A DNA stretch of 64,000 nucleotides, taken from the NCBI RefSeq assembly GCF_000737715.1, contig NZ_JPRN01000005.1:248001-312000 (forward strand), given 5' to 3'. The notes below the pieces were generated by a model. The model searched no databases. It saw only the letters and a list, made by a program, of their open reading frames with translations, and was not told the origin of the DNA. This DNA comes from Chryseobacterium sp. JM1 (GTDB taxonomy: Bacteria > Bacteroidota > Bacteroidia > Flavobacteriales > Weeksellaceae). Shown here piece by piece: positions 51,353 to 59,987 of the stretch (position 1 is the first letter of the stretch; every line of letters starts with the position of its first letter). Position numbers and translations under genes: made by a program.

Positions 51353-54300
51353 TTATTTTTTAATGGCCTTGATGGTCTGCTTGGATCCGTCTTTCATATT
51401 CAGAGTTACAAGATACATTCCCTGTTTCAAGTCACCCAACTGAAGGGCTGAAGAAGGATTATCAATTGTTTTTACCACTCTTCCTGCCAGATCAACAATA
51501 GATACTGACTTCACTTTAGAAATGTCAGAAATATTCAGAACATCTGCGAAAGGATTCGGGTATGCTTTAAGCTCATTTTTAGCTGCTGAAACTTCTGAAG
51601 TTGCTAAAAGTGATGAGTCATAAGCAGAAATCTGGAATTCTCCGTCTACACCGGCACCTGAAGAATATCTCCAAACGCTGAAGTAAAGTGTAGAACCTGG
51701 TGTCTGTCCTGTTAATGCAATTTTTGAGAAGTTATTGGTTCCTGCAGAAACGTCATCGTTACAGGCAGCATTTACTAATGTTCCACAAACTCCTGTGTAA
51801 GCTGATAATACAGAATCTATAAATCCTGATCCGGTAACTGCCGCAGTTTCTACTGTTACAGATCCGGAAGCCGGAACGACTACTGAGTACCAAACATTAT
51901 TGGCTCTGCTTGTCTGGCAAGTTGTAGTACCGTCTGTAGTAGCAGATACATTGGAACCAACAATAGCATGAGCATTGAAGTTACCTCCAACTGTTAAAGC
52001 TACAGCACCTGAACAGATATCATTAGCTGGCGGCGGCGGCGGAGTTGATACACAAATATTAAAGCTGTTATTAGCACCAGCTCCATTGCTGTTATATACT
52101 CTTACATAATAAGTTTGCCCAACTGTTAAGCCAGATACACTTGTAGAGTTTGTAGTTCCACACTGAACGCTTGCTAAAGATCCACAAGCACCACTAAACA
52201 CCTGAGTATATAAGCTTGTAGATGATGTAGTTCCAGTAGAAACAACATTGGAAAGTGAAACTATATGCAGCGTAGATCCTGCTATAAAAGAATACCAAAC
52301 ATCATCGTCCGGTGTTCCGCTACAAGTACCAACTGGCACATTTGAGTTCGTAGCACCCAGTGTATTTCCTGCAGTTGTTGCAGTACATGTTAAACCTGTA
52401 TTCAATGTTAAAGCAACAGCAGCTGCACAGTTATCATTTGCAGGCGCCAGAGCAAAGTTAATAAGTCCTACCCATGCACTTTGATCGTTGGCTGAACAAC
52501 GGGATCTTACCCAAACATAATAGGTAGTAGCTGCAACAGCGTCATTAATTACATAGCTTGTTCCTGAAATAGCCGTCATATTAGGTGTAGATGCAGCTGT
52601 AGGAGCTGTACTTGAAGTACTGTAGTAGATATCATATCCATTGGCTGGTGCGGTAGCAGGTGCAGTCCAACCGATAGTTGCTGTTGTAGTGGTAGTCGCT
52701 GCAACAACAGGAGTGACAGGAGCTAAACATGAAGGAGCTTCTTTAATTTCTACATCGTCTAACAATAAATTATCATAGAAATATCCATTACCTGCAACAT
52801 CTTTGTCCACCACAAATCTTACCTGTACAGTAGCACCGCTATAAGCAGCAGGTAAAACAATACCTTCTGTTCTCCACAAAGTACTGTTGGTAGCTGAAGT
52901 AAATATAGTCTCCCATGTAGAACCTGTTACATTTTTAACCTGTACAGTAAGTTGGTTATTATCGTATGCAGGTTGAGTTCCTCCTACAGCAGAAGCATGA
53001 TTTTTAAACCATCTGAACTGAACGTAAGGCGTCGTAAGTCCTGCGAGGTTAATTTGAGGAGAAGTTAAAGTAACATCATGAATTCCAGTATATGGAGAAG
53101 ATGCATCTATAAAAGCAACAGTTCCTGAGGCTCCGCTACCTGTAGTCCCGTAATCCTGAGTTCCTGTAAATTGCCATAATGCGTAACCTGCATTGTTCGT
53201 ACTGGAATTAGACCAACAGCTTGGTAAAGTACCCGTATTGAATCCTTCCAGAAAGGGAGCAGATAAAGCACCACAAACAGTTGTGAAGTTTCTTTCAGAA
53301 CAAGAAGTAGATGCTCCTGCATTGGCGTCATATGAGTTTACACTGTAATAATATTTTGTACTGTTCAGTAAAGCAGAACCGAATGTATAAGAAGTTACAT
53401 TCCCAAGATCTGCATTATTTACAATATCGGTTCCACCGGCAGTGGTTCCTACTCTCAGTTTATATCCTGCTGCTCCTGTAATAGCAGCCCAGGTAATAGT
53501 AGGTGTAAGAGATACGCCTGTAGCAGCTGCAGTTGGTGCAGAAACTGAAGGACAAGGAATATTTAGAGTTGTGAAAGATCTTTCAGTACATCCTACAGAT
53601 GGAATTGCTCCATTATAAGCACTTACTGTATAATAATACTGTTTATTATAATTCAGTGGGGTTACAGGAGTGTAGGTAAGGACATTTCCTAAGTCTACAT
53701 TATTCATCACATCCGTTCCTCCCGCAGTAGTTCCGATAGACAGTCTGTATCCTGTAGCATTGCTGATGGCTCCCCATGTAATAGCAGGAGTAACAGAAAC
53801 ACCTGTTGCAGCTGCAGCCGGTGCAGATACAGTAGGACATGTTGGAACTGCATTAGGAGTAAGACCTAAAAGAGTAACATTCGAAAGTGTAGCAGCACGT
53901 CCTCCTGCGGAAACCGGAGCTGCCGGGTTGAAATCTACAGTATCATTTCTGTAATACATACTGCTGTTAGTCGTACCTGAAGCAGATGTATAGAAATAGT
54001 CTGAAGAAGTGTTAAAGTTCGGAGTATTCTCATGAACGGCTATAACAAGGTTATCCACATTATTATAGGCAAATGGCGCCGTGAAAGTAATTTCCACTAC
54101 TCCTGCATTATTGGTAATAGTACCTGAGAATACCTGAGTCATGGCTGATGTAGCAACCCAATTGGTAGCTGCAGTACCTGCGAAAGCTGTAAGGGCCGTA
54201 TGTCCTACAAACACTTCCCACTGGTTAGATTTGTCTAAAACAGCCGCAGCAGGCAGATAAAATTTCAGTCCTGTGATAGAACCGGCAGCATCTGCATTAA

Positions 54301-54454
54301 TTTTTGCTTTGGATATAATTTGCTGAGTATAATTATACCCCCAGTTTGATGCTATGGGATAAGCTCCCGTAGTTGTTCCACTGCCCAAAGTAATTTGAGC
54401 ATTCACAATTGTGGCTATCAGAAAAAATAGGCACGTGAGTAAAAGTTTTTTCAT
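51353..54454 (-). CDS. T9SS type A protein with fibronectin-type repeats and MAM-like domain
   Basis: 1033 residues. Signal peptide 1-19 (LLTCLFFLIATIVNAQ); an N-terminal beta domain to about 205; two near-copy fibronectin-like repeats (CPTVSAPAAAATGVSVTPAITW at about 208 and CPSVSAPTAAATGVSLTPTITW at about 302); a MAM/concanavalin-like domain (about 400-580); another FN3 (about 585-670, YYVWVRSRC); then two PPC-like domains (about 680-820 and 820-950) with a PPPPP linker; sorting domain KAYPNPFADVLNIS to TIKAIKK. No protease or glycosidase motif found. Likely a surface or secreted binding protein. Its own terminator separates it from the preceding T9SS gene. Confidence 0.88.
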   Translation of the reverse strand: MKKLLLTCLFFLIATIVNAQITLGSGTTTGAYPIASNWGYNYTQQIISKAKINADAAGSITGLKFYLPAAAVLDKSNQWEVFVGHTALTAFAGTAATNWVATSAMTQVFSGTITNNAGVVEITFTAPFAYNNVDNLVIAVHENTPNFNTSSDYFYTSASGTTNSSMYYRNDTVDFNPAAPVSAGGRAATLSNVTLLGLTPNAVPTCPTVSAPAAAATGVSVTPAITWGAISNATGYRLSIGTTAGGTDVMNNVDLGNVLTYTPVTPLNYNKQYYYTVSAYNGAIPSVGCTERSFTTLNIPCPSVSAPTAAATGVSLTPTITWAAITGAAGYKLRVGTTAGGTDIVNNADLGNVTSYTFGSALLNSTKYYYSVNSYDANAGASTSCSERNFTTVCGALSAPFLEGFNTGTLPSCWSNSSTNNAGYALWQFTGTQDYGTTGSGASGTVAFIDASSPYTGIHDVTLTSPQINLAGLTTPYVQFRWFKNHASAVGGTQPAYDNNQLTVQVKNVTGSTWETIFTSATNSTLWRTEGIVLPAAYSGATVQVRFVVDKDVAGNGYFYDNLLLDDVEIKEAPSCLAPVTPVVAATTTTTATIGWTAPATAPANGYDIYYSTSSTAPTAASTPNMTAISGTSYVINDAVAATTYYVWVRSRCSANDQSAWVGLINFALAPANDNCAAAVALTLNTGLTCTATTAGNTLGATNSNVPVGTCSGTPDDDVWYSFIAGSTLHIVSLSNVVSTGTTSSTSLYTQVFSGACGSLASVQCGTTNSTSVSGLTVGQTYYVRVYNSNGAGANNSFNICVSTPPPPPANDICSGAVALTVGGNFNAHAIVGSNVSATTDGTTTCQTSRANNVWYSVVVPASGSVTVETAAVTGSGFIDSVLSAYTGVCGTLVNAACNDDVSAGTNNFSKIALTGQTPGSTLYFSVWRYSSGAGVDGEFQISAYDSSLLATSEVSAAKNELKAYPNPFADVLNISDISKVKSVSIVDLAGRVVKTIDNPSSALQLGDLKQGMYLVTLNMKDGSKQTIKAIKK

Positions 54455-54734
54455 GTGTAGTAAAAATAAAAATTAGGGTTGTAAATGTACTTAAATATTT
54501 CACTACAAGTCAAAAATTAACATAAAATATTATATCAAAACAATCAAAAAAGCTAATTTTTTGAACAAAATTAAATATATGTTTAATTTTAACTTAAAAT
54601 TCACAATTATAAGATAAATTAAACAATATTGAATATCAATAACTTATACTAAAAATTAAAATCACTTAAATAGGAAAAATATTAAGTTAACATAAAATAA
54701 TTTCTAAAATCTATTCCCCTCATTTTCAATTTAA
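54455..54734. other. AT-rich region upstream of the 1033-residue T9SS gene
   Basis: About 280 extremely AT-rich bases with no open frame and no recognised RNA gene. The promoter of the T9SS gene should be near its left end (TACATTTA on the minus strand, one mismatch to the -7 consensus, near 54490). Confidence 0.4.
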
Positions 54735-54765
54735 AAAACAAAAAAAGCGACAAAATGCCGCTTTT
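54735..54765 (-). terminator. terminator of dnaE
   Basis: Ten-pair stem (54743-54752 / 54756-54765, one G-T wobble), AAA loop, followed on the minus strand by a T-run. Confidence 0.85.
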
Positions 54766-54788
54766 ATATTTTTAATCATTCCCTATTA

Positions 54789-57700
54789 TCAATTCAGATA
54801 GAACTCATATTTATTGAGAAGTTGAATTTCCTTGATCAGATCTCCGTTCAAATCTACCGAATGTTTCATAGACTGAACTTCTATCTGGGAATCATCTTCA
54901 ATATTTTTGATATAGAATTTAAGCTTCTGATTTCCTTTATTCCTGTCAAGAACGGTTCTGAAAAAATCAAGATCTTCAGCACGTACATCCATGACATCCA
55001 TCACCAGAGAAATGCTTTTTGCAAACCTTTCAAAAGCTTCCTGAAGCTCTATAACATCATTTACATTCACGAAAACCCTTCCGTCTTTTACCTGTGCAAA
55101 TTTTATTTTAAAAATCACAAATCGCTGAACTTCCAGTTTTTCTTTCAAACGCATATAATCCCTGTCTCCAAGCCTGAAAGAATAGGATCCGGAATAATCT
55201 TCCAGCGTTACAAAAGCTACTTTCTCACCGCTTCTGAAACCATCCTGCACTCTATACTCAGTAATAAGTCCGGCTACGGTATATTCTTTTCCACCACCGC
55301 CGTTTTCTCTTTCTTTCTGAAGTGTTTTCCAGTCTTTCTTCTTCTCTTCGAACAATTCTTCCTGTTTATTGGCAAAAGCCTGCTCTTTATAAGCATCAAC
55401 CTCATCGAGATTCAGGAACATGAAATTCCCCTTCGGTTCGGCTTTTTTCGTGACTTCTTCTATCACTTCCTCTTCTCCTATGGACAATTCATCAGAAACG
55501 ACTTCAATAAGATCCACCGTTTCATCCAAAGAATCTTTTTCCAAAATAGGAACTTCATCTGTCACCAGCTTTTCCTCTTCATCTTTTTCCAGGACAGACT
55601 TTTTAGATAACTGCCCCTGCATAAACTGGAAGTGATACTTAAATTCATCCAGCGGATGCGCAGACAGATAGAAACCAATGATCTCTTTTTCTTTATTAAG
55701 CTTATGCATATTCGGCCATTCCGGGCAAGGCGGCAGTTTCGGCTGTTCGATCTGTACCTCATCGGCAAAGTCTGCGAAAAGGGAGTGTTCCATTTCATTT
55801 TTACTCTCCTGAAAACTCTGTCCGTATCTGATCAGCCTTTCCAGATTAGTTTTACCAGCCATATCAATATCAAAATACTGACCCCTGTGGTAAGAACCAA
55901 GTTCATCGAAAGCTCCTGCCAATACTAAACTTTCCGCCACTCTTTTATTCATTTGAGAAGGCTGGATTCTCTCGAAGAAATCATAAATATTTTTAAACCT
56001 TCCATTGGCTCTTTCTCTTGTAATCGCCTCACTCGGGCCTTCTCCAATCCCTTTAATTGCTCCCAAACCGAAACGGATCTGTCCTTTTTCGTTTACTGAG
56101 AATTTATACTGGGATTCGTTCACATCCGGCCCCAAAACATCTACGCCGATACTCTTGCAATCCTCCATAAACATGGTAATAGAGTCCGTATTGTTAATGT
56201 TGTTACTCATTACACTCGCCATATATTCAGCCGGATAATTGGCTTTAAGATAAGCAGTATGGTAAGCAATTAATGCATAGCATGTAGAGTGAGATTTGTT
56301 GAAGGCATATTCCGCAAAGGCTTTCCAGTCATTCCAGATTTTTTCTAACCGCTCTTCGTTAAGATTGTTTTTCCGTCCTCCTTCAATGAATTTCGGGTAC
56401 ATTTTATTCAGAACGTCGATCTGCTTTTTACCCATCGCTTTTCTCAGCGTATCAGCCTCACCTTTTGTAAAATTGGCCAGTTTCTGGGATAAAAGCATTA
56501 CCTGCTCCTGATATACGGTAATTCCGTAGGTTTCTTTTAAATATTCTTCGGTCTCTGGTAAATCGTAAACAATTTCTTCGATCCCATGCTTCCTGTTGAT
56601 AAAGTTCGGGATATATTTGATCGGTCCCGGACGGTATAAGGCGTTCATGGCAATAAGATCGGCAAAAACCGTAGGTTTAAGCTCTCTCATGTACTTCTGC
56701 ATTCCGGGGCTTTCATACTGGAAAATCCCGACAGTTCTACCTTCTTTAAACAACTGGTATGTTTTTGTATCATCCAGCGGAATTTCATCCGGATCAAGGT
56801 CTATATTATGCCTTTGCTTTACCAGTTTCATGGCATCTTTAATGATCGTCAGCGTACGAAGTCCCAGGAAGTCCATTTTCAGAAGTCCGGCACTTTCCGC
56901 CACCGAGTTATCAAACTGGGAAACCAAAATATCTGCATCTTTCGCTGCAATGGTGATCGGAACCAAGTTACTTACATCTTCAGGTGTAATAATCACCCCA
57001 CAGGCGTGGATTCCGGTATTCCTGATACAGCCTTCCATTTTCTTGGCACTCGCCAATACATCGAAACGCGGATCATCAGGATTATCGAGGACCATTCTCA
57101 TTTCATCCACCAGCATCTGATCTTCAGGCTTCAGCTTATCATATTTGGCTAAAGCTTTTGCGATGTTCATTCCGGGACTTGGCGGAATCAGTTTTGCAAT
57201 ATTATTGGTATCAGGAATCGGAAGATCCAATACCCTTCCTGCATCTTTAATAGCCGATTTTCCTCCTAAAACTGAGTAAGTAATAATCTGTGCTACCTGA
57301 CTCTGCCCATATTTCTCGATTACCCATTTGATCACCCTGTCCCGGCCTTCATCATCAAAGTCAATATCAATATCGGGCATGGAAACCCTTTCCGGGTTCA
57401 GGAATCTCTCAAAAAGGAGATCATACTTAATAGGGTCAACGTTGGTAATTCCAATACAGTAAGCTACCGCAGAACCTGCTGCAGAACCCCTTCCCGGCCC
57501 TACCCAAACCCCCATGTTTCGGGCTTCGTTACAGAAATCCTGTACAATAAGGAAATATCCTGGGTAACCGGTATTGGCAATTACGTCAAGTTCAAAGTCC
57601 AGACGTTCTTTGATTTCATCTGTAATTCCGGTATCAGCATATCTTTTTCTTGCTCCTTCATACGTCAAGTGTGTAAGATAAGCCATCTCCCCTCTTTTCC

Positions 57701-59456
57701 CGCCATCCACAGCATCTTCAGCATGGATAAACTCTTCCGGAATGTCAAATTTAGGAAGGAGAACATCTCTTTTTAAAGTATATGGACTGAATTTGGCAAG
57801 AAACTCTTCATACGCATCAAAAGCATCCGGATAAGCCAGAAATGCTTCCTTAATTTCATCACTGTTCTTGATATAATATTCTCCCGTGGTAAGCCCTCTT
57901 CGTTTTCCGAAGCCCTTTCCTACCGGAGTTGTCAGCTTTTCACCATCCTTAATGCAGCTTACGATATCCTGGATATTGGCATCATCTTTTTGACTGTAAA
58001 AAGTTTCGTTTTGGGCAAGAATTTTAGTACCGTATTTATCAGCCAGATAGAGTAAAACTTCATTTAAATGCTCTTCTTCAGGCAGTTTATGGTTCTGAAG
58101 CTGCACATAGAAATCATCACCGAAAGTTTCTTTCCACCATTTAAAAAGCTCTTCCCCTTTCTGCTCTCCTGTGTTAAGGATTGCATCGGGAATATCACCC
58201 AAAATTCCGGAAGTTACAGCGATCAGTCCCTCTTTATATTCAGCAATCAATTCTCTGCTGATCCTTGGTACTCCGAAATAGAACCCTTTTAAGAATCCTA
58301 TACTCGACAGTTTCGCCAGGTTTTTATATCCGTTAAAATCCTTTGCCAAAAGAACCATCTGCGTTCTTCTGTCCGGATCATCTTTGGTAAACTGCTTCTG
58401 TTCGTAACGGTCTGAGATGTAAAACTCACAACCTACAATCGGAATAAGCGGCTCTGAAACCGGCTCTTCTTCTGTAAATTCTGTTCCATTTTCTTCAGCT
58501 TCCTGTTTTTTAGTCAGGAATTCTTTATGCTTTTTTGAACGGTCGGAGTTTGTAGATTCTACCGCTGATACAAATTTAAAAGCCCCCATCATGTTTCCAA
58601 TGTCTACCATTCCTACAGCAGGAAAGTTTTCATCAGAAGCTTTTTTGATCAGGTCATTAATGCTGGAAGTCGCCATCAATGTTGAGAAAACACTGTGGCT
58701 GTTGAAATTGAAATATTTCCCGATATCAACTTCGTCAATATTTCGGGAGTCTGTATGTTTTTTCTTACTGTTAAAATCAGCAACCTGCCGCCTGATAACA
58801 ATAGGAAACGGCTTTATCGGATCCGGATGAAGTCTTTTGAAATATTCAAGCTGATCTTCAGAGATCTTTAGTACTTCAGAAGGAATCACACCTATCCTCA
58901 TCATTTCGAAGAATACTCTGGCTGTTGCATTTACGTCGGCTGCTGCGTTGTGTGCTTCGTCAAATTTATGACCGTAAAGTTTTTCGTACAACTCCTCCAG
59001 TTTAGGAGATTTATATCGTCCGCCTCTTCCGCCACCCAGCTTACAATAATCCGTTCCCAGAATCATGGTATCAGCTTTAGGTTTAGCCTGAAGGTTGTCT
59101 TTTATATCTTTTCTGTAGAATTCTGCTCCTACGATATTGTAATCGAACTCTACATTGTGCCCGGAAACAATTCTTACCCTGTCCAGCACTTTGGAAAATT
59201 CTTCCAAAATCTCCTTTAGGTCACGTCCTTCTTCATTCGCAATCTTGGTCGTAATCCCGTGAATCCTTGCGGCGTTGAAGGGAATATCATACCCTTCAGG
59301 TTTTATAATATAATCCTGATTTTCAATTAACTTACCTTCATCATCATGTATCTGCCACGCGATCTGAACCATTCTTGGCCAGTTATCAGAGTCTGAAAGC
59401 GGAGCATTGAAATTCTTAGGTAAACCGGTTGTTTCTGTGTCAAAAATTAAATACAT
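54789..59456 (-). CDS. dnaE: DNA polymerase III alpha subunit with N-terminal proofreading exonuclease
   Basis: Replicative polymerase of 1555 residues. Residues 1-185 form a DEDDh 3'-5' exonuclease (FDTETTG with D6 and E8; GHNVEFD; HNAAADVNATA), a domain that is a separate protein (DnaQ) in E. coli. Then a PHP-like domain (about 240-480) whose first metal motif reads NFNSHSVFST, lacking the usual His-x-His; the polymerase core with GPGRGSAAGS and the catalytic MPDIDIDFDDEGRD (D695, D697); fingers and HhH region; OB domain (about 1385-1470, VAGLITEYRVQDGF). Proofreading is thus probably supplied by the fused domain, not by PHP. Single gene. Confidence 0.95.
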   Translation of the reverse strand: MYLIFDTETTGLPKNFNAPLSDSDNWPRMVQIAWQIHDDEGKLIENQDYIIKPEGYDIPFNAARIHGITTKIANEEGRDLKEILEEFSKVLDRVRIVSGHNVEFDYNIVGAEFYRKDIKDNLQAKPKADTMILGTDYCKLGGGRGGRYKSPKLEELYEKLYGHKFDEAHNAAADVNATARVFFEMMRIGVIPSEVLKISEDQLEYFKRLHPDPIKPFPIVIRRQVADFNSKKKHTDSRNIDEVDIGKYFNFNSHSVFSTLMATSSINDLIKKASDENFPAVGMVDIGNMMGAFKFVSAVESTNSDRSKKHKEFLTKKQEAEENGTEFTEEEPVSEPLIPIVGCEFYISDRYEQKQFTKDDPDRRTQMVLLAKDFNGYKNLAKLSSIGFLKGFYFGVPRISRELIAEYKEGLIAVTSGILGDIPDAILNTGEQKGEELFKWWKETFGDDFYVQLQNHKLPEEEHLNEVLLYLADKYGTKILAQNETFYSQKDDANIQDIVSCIKDGEKLTTPVGKGFGKRRGLTTGEYYIKNSDEIKEAFLAYPDAFDAYEEFLAKFSPYTLKRDVLLPKFDIPEEFIHAEDAVDGGKRGEMAYLTHLTYEGARKRYADTGITDEIKERLDFELDVIANTGYPGYFLIVQDFCNEARNMGVWVGPGRGSAAGSAVAYCIGITNVDPIKYDLLFERFLNPERVSMPDIDIDFDDEGRDRVIKWVIEKYGQSQVAQIITYSVLGGKSAIKDAGRVLDLPIPDTNNIAKLIPPSPGMNIAKALAKYDKLKPEDQMLVDEMRMVLDNPDDPRFDVLASAKKMEGCIRNTGIHACGVIITPEDVSNLVPITIAAKDADILVSQFDNSVAESAGLLKMDFLGLRTLTIIKDAMKLVKQRHNIDLDPDEIPLDDTKTYQLFKEGRTVGIFQYESPGMQKYMRELKPTVFADLIAMNALYRPGPIKYIPNFINRKHGIEEIVYDLPETEEYLKETYGITVYQEQVMLLSQKLANFTKGEADTLRKAMGKKQIDVLNKMYPKFIEGGRKNNLNEERLEKIWNDWKAFAEYAFNKSHSTCYALIAYHTAYLKANYPAEYMASVMSNNINNTDSITMFMEDCKSIGVDVLGPDVNESQYKFSVNEKGQIRFGLGAIKGIGEGPSEAITRERANGRFKNIYDFFERIQPSQMNKRVAESLVLAGAFDELGSYHRGQYFDIDMAGKTNLERLIRYGQSFQESKNEMEHSLFADFADEVQIEQPKLPPCPEWPNMHKLNKEKEIIGFYLSAHPLDEFKYHFQFMQGQLSKKSVLEKDEEEKLVTDEVPILEKDSLDETVDLIEVVSDELSIGEEEVIEEVTKKAEPKGNFMFLNLDEVDAYKEQAFANKQEELFEEKKKDWKTLQKERENGGGGKEYTVAGLITEYRVQDGFRSGEKVAFVTLEDYSGSYSFRLGDRDYMRLKEKLEVQRFVIFKIKFAQVKDGRVFVNVNDVIELQEAFERFAKSISLVMDVMDVRAEDLDFFRTVLDRNKGNQKLKFYIKNIEDDSQIEVQSMKHSVDLNGDLIKEIQLLNKYEFYLN

Positions 59457-59949
59457 ATACGTTTCTAACTTTTCTAAAAAAAAGAGAATGTAAAGTTACT
59501 CCATTTTTTCAAAAATTCAGCAGTAAAATACAAAAGAAAGGCGAATAACTTTTCACAAATTTCACCTTATAAATGAAAAATGAATTTCACTTTAAAAACA
59601 GACTTAAATTACTAATAATTAAGATTAAAACATAATTAAAATAAATTAATATTAATAAAATATATTTTTATTTAAAATTTTAACAATATTTCATTGTGGT
59701 TTGAAATAACATCTTTTATATTTGGTTTGAAAATATAACCAAGTAACAAATCTTACGTCATAATAATACAAAAGCATATAAATATAACAAATCAACTTTT
59801 CATTAATTCCCCGGCCGTTTTCAATTTTTCTGGAAGCGGTTTTTTAGGGTTTAAACCGTTAAAAACAACACCGTTTTGAAGGTCTCTGATCAAAAAACTA
59901 ATTAGAGGACAAGCCCTTACTCACGGCAATCTCAAGAAAACACTAACAC
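59457..59949. other. long divergent intergenic region between dnaE and the E1 gene
   Basis: About 490 bases, the left two thirds very AT-rich and without features. A patch of more balanced composition (about 59810-59940) holds a perfect palindrome GGTTTAAACC (59848-59857) and an inverted pair CGGTTT / AAACCG (59837-59842, 59853-59858), 90-140 bases before the E1 promoter. No gene or RNA family recognised. Confidence 0.4.
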
Positions 59950-59981
59950 TTGTTCGTATTTTGTTTTTTTGTGTATATTTG
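59950..59981 (+). promoter_or_regulatory. promoter of the E1 fusion gene (TTG-N21-TATATTTG)
   Basis: TTG at 59950-59952, 21 bases, perfect -7 box TATATTTG at 59974-59981, ending six bases before the ATG at 59988. The transcript should be almost leaderless. An in-frame TTG at 59961 lies between the two boxes and so cannot be the start. Confidence 0.8.
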
Positions 59982-59987
59982 CTTCCT

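Noticed and set aside
54822..55610. 262-codon plus-strand frame opposite dnaE
   Set aside because: Long because the Lys/Glu-rich dnaE codons give few stops on the opposite strand; product is Phe/Ile-rich and unlike any family.
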